Below are positions 12,758 through 25,000 of a DNA stretch of 64,000 nt, one piece after another. The stretch covers positions 1,054,001-1,118,000 of the forward strand of contig NC_039508.1 of the NCBI RefSeq assembly GCF_003672135.1. The letters run 5' to 3'. Under the pieces are notes generated by a model that was not told the DNA's origin, ran no database searches, and was given only the letters and a program-made list of their open reading frames with translations. How positions within the stretch are numbered: the first letter of the stretch is position 1; each line of letters starts with the position of its first letter. The stretch comes from Ooceraea biroi (lineage: Eukaryota > Arthropoda > Insecta > Hymenoptera > Formicidae). Both the position numbers and the translations under genes were made by a program.

Positions 12758-15700
12758 GAAATGTAATTTCCGTGGAGGTTTTGCCATTCGCGCGGCATTC
12801 AAAATAGTATGTTACAACGCGAGCAATATTTCCCGGCTTTTTCTTGGAGATTTATTAATTTCCAAGACCGAGCGTGGATTGCTTTAATTATAAATTCGTT
12901 ACGTACGCGAGAGAGAACGAAAGCGACAAGAATTGCGTCGTGTTTTTGCGAGCGAGCCACCGGTTCAATTTTCCGCAAACAAATACACAACGACGACGAC
13001 GAAGAGGAACAATGACGCCAAAATGGGCGGCGCATAATGACAATTTGTCAAGCTTGATTCTCTCAAAAATTGCACGAAGTGGCAATCAGGTCGGCCTTGA
13101 ATGCCCGGCAATTACGTGTCTACCGCAAATAAGCGGAGACGACGCATGACATCACGCTGTATGTGTTAGCACGTTTGCACATAAGCCTGCCATCGCAGAT
13201 TTATGTGCTGCGGATTACAGGCATCGATCCCGCGCCCGTAGAAAATCTGTCCGTATGACGAAAAACCGTGACAAATTTGCGTAATCGAAAAATCATCGAA
13301 TTTCAATACGGCGCCAAATGAGTTTTCTGTACTATCATTCATGCTTAAAAATGCTTAATAAACTAATTTACAATTACATGAAATTACTTCAATTACATAT
13401 CCTCCAATTGCATATTAACATTACATCTCTCCATTTCATTACTGCTAATTTTAAAAAAATTACGTGCCTAACGGAAATGACCACATTCCTCAATGTTCTT
13501 ATACCAAGCGTGCAGACCTTTTAGAAAACTGCGGACGATTATTCGAATCGGCATTACGTAACGGGCAACACAATAACAGAAACCGTAATTGCCTCGTTTC
13601 CGCGCGGAGGAGGATGCACAGGTACTTCTGTAATATTGCGTAAGAATATTGAAATTAAGTATTTAAAGGTAATCATCGGGAATTACGAGAATATCACGGC
13701 AAGACTTACGATCACGTCAGGCGGGGCTAATTGTTAGCGAGTTAACGATGATCGATGATAACGGGTCGTGCTCCCTTATCGAGCAACCGTGTTGCACGTA
13801 ACAAGCGCTTGCATGCGATGCAAGCGGGCCGCTTTTACATCGTTACGTGTTTGCGCGAATTTCGAGAGGGCTCGCATGTGCGAACTATTATGCGTGAGAG
13901 ATTGCTTTTTCAGTTCCACGGAGCCGGACGCGGCAATCTTGAGGGTAATCGCACACTATGCGCCGAATTGAGGGGGAAGGGAAGCAATATTTTGTTTAAC
14001 AAGCGCGATATCATCTACGCGAGGATAGGAGAAGAAAGCTTGCTTTGGACGTTCGTTCTGCTAGCTGAAACTCCGATTTCGACTTTTAGAAACCGCAATA
14101 CAGTTTTCGCGATAGAAATCAGGAAACGGCGATCAGATCCGCGAAATTGAACAATGTTAGCGGCGAACGTTACCTGCGGAGATAGCGCATTTCAGAAACG
14201 GGAAGGGATCAAAATGAAACGGTATAACACGATGAAAAATTCCTCGCGAGTTGCCATGGATTCTCCCCGCCTGTGTTAGCGCATTGATGTGCACGGAAGG
14301 ATAATACTCCGAGCGAGCACTCGACAGCGTTTGCTCCGCAAGCATCCATAGCGATAAAGCGCTTTAACGAGTGCGTCGAGTGCCTCGCGAGTTCTTTTTT
14401 CCCGGCGTGGATCATTAATTAACTCCGGCGAATGAAAAACAGCCTCTCTCGCCCATCCAGCTGTACCCGGCAATAATAAAGCGGGGCAATTAGCCACTTT
14501 TAATAACATCGTTTCACCGGACGACTTGTTTGTACTTTCCTCCCTCCATCTCTCTCCCTCTTTTTTTGCGACGGGTTTTTTTTCGACGTCCATGCATCGT
14601 AATGATTCTACGCGCACGTGTTGCTGCACAGGCAAATCCACGAGTAAGCGCATTTTAATTGACCTAAATTTCGCGAGAGTCGACCGGTGGCGCGGAGAAA
14701 TAAATGGAAACGAAAGAGAGAAGGAGATCCCCGCGGGGATCGCGGCAATTTTTATGCCGGTACGCTTAATTGTATATCCAAGCGTGATAACGAGAAATTT
14801 TATTTCCGAACTTTTAACGCGTCGTTGCGCGCTAATTCTTAGTATTAATGTAATTATCGAATACTGCGTCGCTTCGCATTGTTTACACTATTCCGTCGGA
14901 TTTACGCTAATTTGCCAAACTAACAATGATGAGTTTAATATACCAAAATAATTTTAATATGCAAGAAAAGTTTCATTTTTTAAAAAGCATTTTTTAAATA
15001 TTGTATATGAATTGCGAGTCGCAAATATTCTATATATCTTACAAACTTTTAAATAATTCTGCAGGATCGTGATACATCGAAAACGGAAATTCATCTCTTA
15101 TTATAAAGATGACGAAATAACTTTTATTCTCGTATAAATTTTCGTTTAAAAAAATTGAGAAACAAGAGTAACACTTTTCTTTAAATTCGGAATATTTTTA
15201 CAAAATCTCTCATACATCACCAAAATCTCAGCCTTCCAATTTGCGATATTCCCCGCACTGCTCTGTGTAGTTAAAAAAATTAAAATTGAGAGAAACTGTC
15301 GTTCGAGCGAGCACACAAAGCTTGTTTGAAAAGTAGGTACAACAAACAGGCCGAGTCGAGCCTGTCCACGTCTCAATCCTGGCCTGCCATTACATCAGCG
15401 CGATATCAGGGGGTCCGCGCGTCTTCCTTTTTCGCACGGCGATAGCCGGCCGCGCACCGAAAGCGCTGTAAAGTTGTGCCTGTGAATCCCGCGCGGAACA
15501 GCCGCTCGTAAATATGCACGCCGCTTCATGAATATGCATCGCTCGTGGTGCATACGCGCGGCGGCTATGCAACGTAACCATGCAGCATGCCTATCCGTGT
15601 GCCCCTTAAGACTTCGGTTAAGCGCCGGTGCACGAGTTTCCAGCCGAACGGTGCGCCAGTTGCACGAAATATGACAACCGCCATTATCGCCATGGCGACG

Positions 15701-18700
15701 GAAAGGCAAAAACAAAAATCCACCATCGAAGGCATCGTCGAGCGGAGGGTCAAAGCGCTGTAATTCTCGCAAATGAATTTTGGCGGAAATCGCCGGAAAT
15801 GTTTCGCGAATCGGGCTCTCTCCCGACAGATTCGGATATCCTGAATAGCTCGCCATCCATGCGAAACCTCAAATCACCTTGAGGCAAATCCGTCGTAATA
15901 TAATGACAATCGATTGATATGTTAATAATGGCGCGCTTCATAGAAGCTAATTGAAATTACGTACGTTTGAGAGGCGACGCGTTAATTATCCACAGCCATA
16001 TCTGCAAACAGTATGAATTAATTCCTTCCTATCATCGTCCTCCCTTCCCTCCGCCCTCCGTTCTCGCCTCCATTAACATTCTACAGCACATTAAGCGTAT
16101 TAATACCGGTAATATGATATCGCGGCCACTCTCGCCCCAATAATGAGCACCGTTGTACGGAGCACGTATTAGCGATGCAAGGGCGGTTAATGAATTTTGC
16201 AGAAATCGCCCCCGCTGATCCGTCGTCGCTACCGAACGCGACACGTGCTACGCGGAATGCACCCTTCTTTCTCTCGCTCTCTCTATCTCTGTCGCGATCC
16301 TGATCCCTCTCTCTCTCTCTCTCTCTCTCGTAGGCGCAATTTTAAGCGGCACGTATGCATATTTATGCACACGTCGCTTGGCCCGCGCGGAACGGAAGAC
16401 AAACGAAACAGATTGGTTTCCGGCAACGGGCACGTCGGTTTCGGCCGGTCGGCGTTGACGAGGCCGGCAGCTGCGAGAGCAGGGGACGCCCCCGGTTTGT
16501 CACACAGGAGGCAGGAAACACTCGCACCCGTTAATAACCCAATTAAAACCGACAGGAAACGTACCCCTGGTACCCCGCCGGCTTGCGCTCGGCTGTCGCC
16601 GAACGCTATCGCCACCACATCGTCTCATCGTTATTGCGTTACAACGTGACTCCGCCGCTGCTCTATCGACTACCGCGATTACATTAGTGCATCACGACTA
16701 CATACTGTGTATCGGAGCATGGTGTAACTCGGCCCGCTCGATCCGGCGCGTTCGAACCCTTTTATCGATACTCCGTGCACGCAGCATCGATCCACGTCAG
16801 CCAACAACTCGGAACTGATATTAATAGAGCACCCCGTAACGCGCTTCCGCGTTTGAAATTTTAACGGCACGGTGCGAAGTCCTCTCGACGCTAAATGGCT
16901 GTGAATTATTAATCCGCCGTGAATTCGATGAGCGATCGGATCGATCGGAAAAGCGTACCGGTAGACGAGGATACGCGACGTAAACACGGGGAAACGAACG
17001 ATTATGCAAAATCGCGCTGGAGGTCTTTAAAGAGAAGAGTGCGACCGCGAGCTGCAGTTTGCTCTCTTGATTGAAATCAGCGGAGTGGATCCATCGGGAC
17101 CGTGACGGGCTGCATTATGACGCGATTATAACGGCTGGAACCGACCGACCAATTTCCTTTTGAGCGATCACCATGCAATTATACGCGATTACCTTTCCCC
17201 GTGGTATAAACAATCGTGTTCACCATGCGCGAGTTCATTGTAGGCTCAACTGCACGTACGGCTGGTTTCTTACCTGGAACAGAAAAACGAGGAAACGATT
17301 TAATACGGCAATCAATCGTCCGAAACGGAGAGAAAATAGAAGAGGGCTGGTACGATATTACGTACCTGTCCGGAAACGCAAACTCGTATGACTGATCGAT
17401 GCGCGTCCGATTAATCGGGAAAAAAATTAAGCTAAATAACATGTTACAATTCCATTGTTCTTTGTTTTCTATATTATGCGTTTACATATACATGTATTTA
17501 TTTATGTTTGCGTATTTATACATTACATTACATTTTTATTATCAAATTATCATATTTCTACATGTACGATTATTAAAAAGATTGCACACAAAATTGCAAT
17601 GCAATTGTCCAATTTTTTTCTCGCATCAAAATATAATATGATATGTCTTCGACCAGATCATTTCTTTGAATGATCTACGACCGTGAAATCATCGTGGCGC
17701 ATCAAGAAGCGAGTCGGCGCGGAGAACGGATATCGACGATTCACCTGGATCGCCGTCTGCCAACGCGAGGGTGGTCGAGGTAGGATAGCTTCGAAAAAAA
17801 GGAGCGCAGTATAAAGCATTAATTACGTAACTTCCGTTCAACGCTGCGCGTACCGGATGGATAGGTATCTCCGGCAAACACAAGCGAGCACATGCACCGG
17901 CCGGTGCGTAAAGAGCTCGGGGCGATACGGTACTTCCAGATCGTAAACAAAGTTACAAACGGGAAACTCCTAGCGATTTATGCACCGACTGGAATGTATC
18001 TAATGGAGTATGATCCGGTTCATTTGCGGAATTTGTATAATTAATTCATCGGACGTATGGATATCAAGCTAACGTTCCCGAACGCGTGCGTTGGTATAAT
18101 ACGACGTTGGTACAATCAGTGGGAAGAACTAATAATTGCAGAATTCCGACCAGTGTTGTCGCACCTCCGGAAATTCGTGCGCAAGAATCAAGGATGCAGT
18201 CTACGGTACGAAACACTGACGCAACTCGGTAATTCATGATAAAACACGTTCGTTTTCCGAAAGTCAAACTGTCGGCGGTTATCCAAGTTTCAAGACTCAA
18301 CTCTCACGCTGCACTTTGACGACCGAAACGAAATTGTGGGTTCCCGCTCTTCCGAGGAAAGGGAATTCGATGAACAGCGCCGATAACGGGCGAAACGGGG
18401 AGCTGCACAGCAGAAATGCATCTCGCGCAGTTGGTGCGCCAAGTCAGTCCGCACGCGAAACAGGGGGTGACACGTTCGGGAATAAACGAGCGCGGCGCGC
18501 CAGGAAGAGATCGGCGGCGATGATAGCCGGCAAATAAAAACACAATATTGGGAAAGAAAAATGTAAAGCAGCGTCATTTAAATGCGTGTAACGAAAGGGG
18601 TCGTCTGGTTGGGAAGTTGTCGCAGGAGGCCGAGGAGGGGAGCACAAGGCGACCGGGGGTCACCGGACACGACGTGATCGCGTGAGATTAGGCCCTTTCA

Positions 18701-19452
18701 AGTGTGACTCATGCCAGCCGGGGAAAGTAAATGAATGCAACTGCGCCGGTACTCCCTTTTCTGTCCTTCCACTTATTTTCGTCGTCTTTTGCCCGAGTCT
18801 CCCTGTCTCTCCTTCCCTTTCTCTCTCGCGATCCCGTCATTTTCTTTTTCGTTCTATCGCGCCACCGCACACCGGTGTCCACCGCGGTTTCCCCTCAGCG
18901 TTCACGTGTCCGACAATCGCTGTTAACTTATCGGTACAACGCACGGATACGGCACGTGGTCAGATCGAATCAGTAAAGTTCGCGTCAGTCACGAGCGCTC
19001 CTGGTCTGGAGGGATATAACTTGCCATCAGGAAGTTAAGTCGATGTCTCGTTTTCAGCGGAATTATTCTCGTCTACTACCGTCCTCTATTCGGACCATTT
19101 TTATGGGTGTACCCGCAAACGATGAGTGAGCGAGCGAGCATATATCATGTTCACTTTGACGTCATTCCACGAGTCAATCCATCAAGCAGCTGACACGAGT
19201 AACAATCGAATAAAATTTAAATTTGCAATCACATTAAATTAAATAAATAGATTTGGAATCACCGTCATCTCGCTCCGTCCTTGTGCGCTGGACTCGTCCT
19301 ATTTAACAGATTCAACGGTCACTCTCATTTGCATATCGTTTACGTAATGAACATGGAATTAAATTCCCTTTTTTCCTCGTACTTCGCAGCTACGAGAAAT
19401 AAAGTTAATCTTTGAACCATCTGATCGCGACGTGGCATCAGCCGCTTTATTG
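12758..19452. other. Non-coding stretch
   Basis: No supportable gene. AT-rich islands lie near 13310-13520, 14930-15290 and 17410-17670. Donor-like strings occur on the minus strand near 14175, 17270 and 17365, but none borders a recognisable coding segment. A CpG-rich block with pyrimidine-rich runs spans about 18300-18950. Confidence 0.55.
16307..16329 (+). repeat. (CT)n microsatellite
   Basis: About eleven uninterrupted CT units inside a wider pyrimidine-rich tract beginning near 16264. Confidence 0.9.
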
Positions 19453-19677
19453 ATGGGCATCGAGAGCCCAATGACGCGCGGCGGAAGGAGCCCGAGCCGA
19501 GGAATGTCATACTACCGGCTCATTAACGGCGGGTTCTCGACAAGACAAAACCCGAATCGTCCTCTTCCCTCACCGTCACCTCTTCCTCCTCCTCCTTCTT
19601 CGATCCTCCTTCAGCGGTCATCTGTCGGCCACGAATTAAGAATCTCCGCTCCGATGTCAAGCGACGATCCGCGCCAG
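19453..19677 (+). other. Weak candidate coding exon ending in a strong splice donor
   Basis: A plus-strand frame is open from the ATG at 19453 through 19677, where CGCCAG|GTAAGAC (GT at 19678-19679) is close to the donor consensus. A later in-frame ATG gives the short end MSSDDPRQ. The middle is Pro/Ser-rich low-complexity sequence from CCT/CCTCC runs, which opens frames by chance. No downstream acceptor or homologous domain was recognised. Confidence 0.12.
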
Positions 19678-19891
19678 GTAAGACACACTGTCATCGTCGT
19701 CCTCGGCTACCAATGTAACCCTCTCCTCTCCCTCCGTCCACTCTCTTCTCTCTTCACCCTGTTGTCCTCTGCGGCCTTTATCTTTGGCTCAACGAGTGGC
19801 GGCCTTCCACGGCGTTCATACGAAAATAGCAGCCGCCTTTGTTCGACGATCGTCCGTCCGATTTCTTCCTTCTCCTCCCAACCCTCGCCTC

Positions 19892-19920
19892 CGACGACGA
19901 CGAAGACGACGACGACGACG
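19892..19920 (+). repeat. (CGA)n microsatellite
   Basis: Nine or so CGA units with one AGA-type interruption. It accounts for the Arg/Thr- or Val-rich translations seen in every frame here. Confidence 0.88.
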
Positions 19921-20966
19921 TTGTTCTCCTTGTCCTGGCCGCAATCTCCATTTTCTCCCCCCGCTCTCCCGCCTCCGACCTCCTCGCAGACGTCTAACCG
20001 TTGAGACGTGTATCGTTGATTCCTCGAAATTGCTGTCACTGATCGCTCTCCTCCGGGACATAGTGGAATCCCGTGTTACGGTTTTTATGAGCGGCCGGCC
20101 GAGCGGATGCTTGGAATTATTCAAATCGTTTTACAGTACACGCAAAGTGTTCGTGTGTGCGTGTACATGTACTTGTCCACGTGACGCCGTTGACTCAGAA
20201 GAAAGATCGACTCGGGAAATGATCTCACGTCTCAATTTTTCATACGAGATATTCACAAAAAAGTGTCGCCAAAGGATCGGCTTACACTGGATTGCAACCG
20301 AGCTTTGCGTGGCTTTCCGATATGCTATTTGTTTTTATATAATATTTTGTTTTGCGCCAAAGACTACCGACATCTCCCTTGTTGCCTCCTGGATTATTTT
20401 TTTGCAAATTGGCGAACTGGCGTAATTAATCCCGGATGCATGCGCGTTCGGCTTTTTGTTTAATACGCGAGCTCGGCTTTTGTGCTCACCGTGCTTGCGC
20501 ATTGAAATCAACTGGCGTCACGATGTGATTGAATTTCGCGGCATGCCAGACGTCGGCGAGCATGAGTTTATTAGCCGACATATACGTGTCACTGTCGCAT
20601 TACCATTAGCGGCCGGTTAAATCCGTTTCGAGCCCGAAGCGGCTTAACGTCTGCGGCACTGCACGCTGCTGAGGTTTATCTACTCCGCTTTGACGCACGA
20701 AGAGGAACGGGCGTTTTTCTCCACGCTAATCCATCCCCATCCGTTGCTCCAAGGACATCGTGATTTCTTCATTCGCCCTGCTACCGACATCAAATCTGAT
20801 CGCATCTGCCTGTTTAATGCGAGACGTAATAGCTACCGAACGCAGCCGATTTGCATACGGATTTCTTCCTTTTCTATAGTGATTACCATCTCTTACCGCA
20901 AAGCTGCATTAGCGATCACATTCGTAAAAAATAAAGGTGTTTTTATTTAAAAAAGTTAAGCTCTTC

Positions 20967-20987
20967 CTCTCTCTCTCTCTCTCTCGT
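20967..20987 (+). repeat. (CT)n microsatellite
   Basis: About ten uninterrupted CT units, directly after an AT-rich segment. Confidence 0.9.
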
Positions 20988-21920
20988 GCGCACGGTGCTT
21001 GAGATATCTTTTCTAGAATAATTAATTCATGTGATTGAATTAATTAGAGCAGAATGTACATATGTTAGCGTATTATGCGGACGTGTAAGAACATAATTAA
21101 CTTACATCGCGAATATGTGCGACGTAAAGAGGCAACTTTAATATTTAATCCCTTCATCTTCAAACAGAGAAATATGAATGAGAAAAACATAGTTACGAGT
21201 AAATTATTTCAATGTCTCTTCCTAATAAATATGTCACGTGCTAGTACCGTATTCGAAGCTAAATTCTTAATGGAAGAATCAATTTGAAAAACTGCGTATT
21301 TATCCCCACCATTTCTCTCTGCAAGAAGAATCATCATAGACCATCTCGAGCGCGATATTTCACCTTATAAAACCATAATAATACAGTATATCACGCATCC
21401 ATGAAATATAACGTACTAAAAACGTTTTTTTTTCCTCTTCAATACAAGTCGCTGCACGCTCGCACGACATCGAAAGAGGCGGCGCACGCTAATCGACAGA
21501 GGCAAACCTCCGTCGTCGCTAATTTATTGGCACTTTCGGACGTCGCGAGTCACCGTGGTTACGGCGGGAAGGAACAGCTAAGAGCGTTAGTCACTCGACT
21601 CATAATTTGTTCACTCCTATATTTAGGCACGATCTCCGATCCCGGGACTGTCCTCGGCAACCACGAGAATGCCTGCCTCGGCGCCAGTGCTGCTGTAACG
21701 CAGTGACAACGTGAAGCGGCGACGGCGGCTTCGACGTACGAAAATAAATCCGTCGATGGGCCGAGAAGATCCGCGCCGCGGAATCTCGAGGCACGTGTAC
21801 AAACAACGCGTAAAATTTCCCTTTATTCCTCACTGCACGTCAGTCCCGCCGCCGACAGCATTATTCGTCTCGCGCGCGTGCGTACACGCGTGCGGTGCGT
21901 GAAAGAAGTTCTTATTCTTG

Positions 21921-22063
21921 CGGGTTGTCCCAAAAGAAACTGAGCGATTTTATGGTGGAAATATTTATTCGAGCATCTCATAATCTTCCTGCTCCCTTAT
22001 CCTCTTACCCTCATTTATGGTCAAGTGACTTTTTGTCGGTATCTGATTAAACGCAATTAATCG
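21921..22063 (-). mobile_element. Terminal fragment of a mariner-like DNA transposon
   Basis: The left edge reads CGGGTTGTCCCAAAAG, the style of terminal inverted repeat found at the ends of many insect mariner elements. About 45 bases further in, on the minus strand, lies the stop codon of a degraded transposase C-terminus, which is the spacing seen in mariner elements. A TA that could be half of the target duplication lies a few bases outside (21914 region), but the exact end is uncertain. I did not find a matching opposite terminus, so this is a 3'-end relic. The boundary on the right is only the limit of recognisable sequence. Confidence 0.5.
21965..22063 (-). pseudogene. Degenerate C-terminus of a mariner-like transposase
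   Basis: A minus-strand frame of 32 codons ending in TAA carries AFNQIPTKSH and later EDYEMLE. This resembles the conserved mariner tail, in which an FNxIP-type motif is followed by a basic stretch and a final GDYFE-type motif. The distance between the two motifs is shorter than in intact transposases, suggesting an internal deletion, and a stop codon lies immediately upstream. None of the catalytic DDD region is present. The call rests on motif order and on the flanking mariner-like terminus. Confidence 0.45.
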
Positions 22064-25000
22064 TTACGTCACGGACGCGAATTAACGAGAGGAAGCTGCA
22101 AGACGGCGATGTGGTTGGGAATTACGAAACGTCTGAATTGCGAATATGGTGGAGGGGTGAAGAACAGGCACTTCCGTGGCCGACAAAAAGAGACACTATC
22201 ACTGTATAAGCCACAAAGAAATAACGCGTTGCCGAGAGGGGAAGAACGTCGGCCTGGTCTGTCACCCATTGCAAAAAGAGGCACAGCAGTTTCTTTGAAG
22301 ACAGATCGTTCGAGGGACACTTGTCGAGTGGCGACGGCGCCTTATCCCGTGGGATTAAAGCTTGTGTCCTTCCCTCCCTGTCGGCGTCTCGTCCTGAGAG
22401 GACGACCTCCGGGGAGAAAATGGGCCTACGGAGCAGAAGAAAACTCGATCTAACCGTGATAATGGCTCGCCACGTCTCGCCGATAAATCTCATTGCGTTA
22501 AGGTCCCCCTTCCAGTTTTTCAAAGACCCTTCAGGACGAAACTGTCTCCATATCGTCGTCCTTGCGCTTCCATCCCATCGCACGCGCGCAGTAAGATCTA
22601 ATTTAACAATGTCCAGAAATGAAAGATATATATGTGCGCGCGAGTGGCGTATAATTTCGCAGAAACAGAAACCATTCAGACTGCGCTTTTAATAGTAACT
22701 TTTTGATGAGCTAAACGCATAAAAGAGAATGATTCACATCCGCGCGTTTGACACGTTTGGCTCCGATCATCTCGAAAAATAACTCGCGCCTCTAATTTCT
22801 CAACGCCGTTGTTGTGCCAGGAACAGAGAGAGAGAGAGATTGCGTATCTGGCGTTGTTGGCGAAAAGCTGAGGAGAAATTCAATAAAGAGATTTCCAGCG
22901 CTGACAGCTGATAAATGAGCGGCAGAGATTGAATATCGGAGATAAATGCGTTTCAAGTGACCGCAGATTCCTCTCTGTGGGCGGTTGTTTTTGTGCGATC
23001 AAAAATAAATCAAGAGCGATATTATTCCACTTCAATATGTCAGATTGTGTCTCAGATGGGGTCGCCACCCGCCCTTTGTCGACGAGTCGCGCTGCTACTT
23101 CGGTAACCCCCGACAGAACTTTCGAAACGTAGGGCGCATCTCGAGGGATCGGTAAACACGAGAACTTTCCCCGACTTAAAACAATTGATACTCCCCGCGG
23201 TGATACCAACCGCTTAAACTTTTTTTCGATATACTCGGTCAGTCACATCGCGTATCGACGACGAATTGGTAATGACAGAACTACCCCGCTTGAAGTTTTT
23301 GCATTCGAAAAAGATGAATTAAACGGATATCACTAATTTGAATCTTTTAATATTCTTCTTTGCTTTTCGTTGCACAACTACATAAAGCAATTTTTGAGTT
23401 CTTTCCTCTTTCAAGATCGTGGCATCTTACATCTCATCTTCTACGGTACACCTCGTTATTCGGAGCTGTAAATACGTCGTGTGAAATATCACAATGAATA
23501 AATGGAAACTGAAAATAAAAAAACTGTCGGAATCTCGCTTCGTATCGCGTTTACGTCGTCGTTTCACGACCACTCACATTCGTCAAGCGCTTTATTATAT
23601 CCACATCTGCGAAACACTCTCGTTGCATCGGCTCCGCAATGGGATATTGCATGCGGGCGCATAACTGCTGCGCGAATTTATCTTCGCGGATATTAATAAC
23701 GAGACGTTGACGGAATGAGACATGCCCGTGGCTATACATAAAAGTAATCGTACATCTCTTGACATAATTAAATCTGCGCTTTCGTGTAGTATTACGTAAC
23801 TCTAACAACACAGAAGAATAAACGCTTCAATCAAATATTTTATTCCCTCTCAATCTTTTCCTGTCAAAGTCGAGCGAGAACCTCCCGCAGACGCGGCGAC
23901 GGAAAACACGCAGGATATGCGGGATCAATCCAATTTTCCCATATTCGTTTACGCGAACGAGTGTCGGGCGCGACCACCTCGTCGCGTCGCACAAACATGC
24001 TAATGTCCTTTGAATTCCAATTAACGCGAATTGTTTAATTTGGAACGACGGCGGCGGACTCGCTCTCTCCCCTTCCTCTCCTTTTGTGGCGGTATCGTGT
24101 CCGAATCGCCGACGAATGGAATGAGATGGGTTTGCGCACCGAACCACCACGGGGGTTGCAGAACGCGCCGGAGACTCGGGGGGGTGAGCGAGTCGAGTTA
24201 TCGTGACGCATTATCGTCGCTGCACCGCGCGCGGTGCACTTATCGGCGTTATCGGGCCGTCTGCGTCAGTACCGACGGAACGTCGGCCCGGGCTTATCGC
24301 AAACGTCGATCGGACGTCGATCAACGCACGTTATAAATGATTCCTGTCGACGTTTACGCGAGATACGCGCCGCAATTACGCGTACGCGAAAGAGTCCGCT
24401 CGTGACCGCTTCCAATCCGCGATAAAGCAAAAGCTACGTGCCACTCTGACTGGCTTTCCTTCCTTCATTTGCACAACCGCGAGCAAATATCAGACTTGTC
24501 ATTCCATCCAGCAGAGCACGCAGTCATGTGCATCAGGAATCACGGAGAGAATTTATTTTTGTTTCACGGAAGAGAAATATTTGCCATCTTTCCGCGAGGT
24601 GGATTTGCAAAATTAGTGACAAAAATATCATCGCGTTATCGAGCACCTTGAGGAATTACTCGATCTTGAAACGCCGGTCGCGGACTATCGTGCCGTCGTC
24701 ATCGTCGTCGTGTGAAAACGGGAGTTGGGAACGCAAGGGGTGCACGAAGGCAGCTGACGAAATATGTCGCGTGTGGCCGGCAAGCAAGCGACAACGTTTC
24801 GCGTCGCTTGGGTAAGCACATTACTCCCGAGCTGCCATAATTAAATGTGTTACGTGACAACGCCGTACGCTGTCGACTATCACACGCGCGAGCTTTGCAT
24901 CGTTCGACAATGGCCATTCTTTTTCGCCCCGGACCTCGGCAGATAGATTTATGGCGACGAATACGCCGAGGGTGTTGCCGAAGCTTTCACTGCTGCGAAC

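Larger units (their letters stand above)
19680..21920. other. Non-coding stretch with pyrimidine-rich and CGA-repeat DNA
   Basis: The region 19700-20000 is a CT/CCT-rich tract followed by CGA triplets. It gives long open frames on both strands (about 190 and 210 codons) made almost entirely of low-complexity sequence. From about 20250 onward the DNA is AT-richer, with nothing recognisable. Confidence 0.55.

Noticed and set aside
19784..20425. Second plus-strand frame of about 213 codons
   Set aside because: It runs through CT-rich and CGA-repeat DNA, so its length comes from low-complexity sequence.
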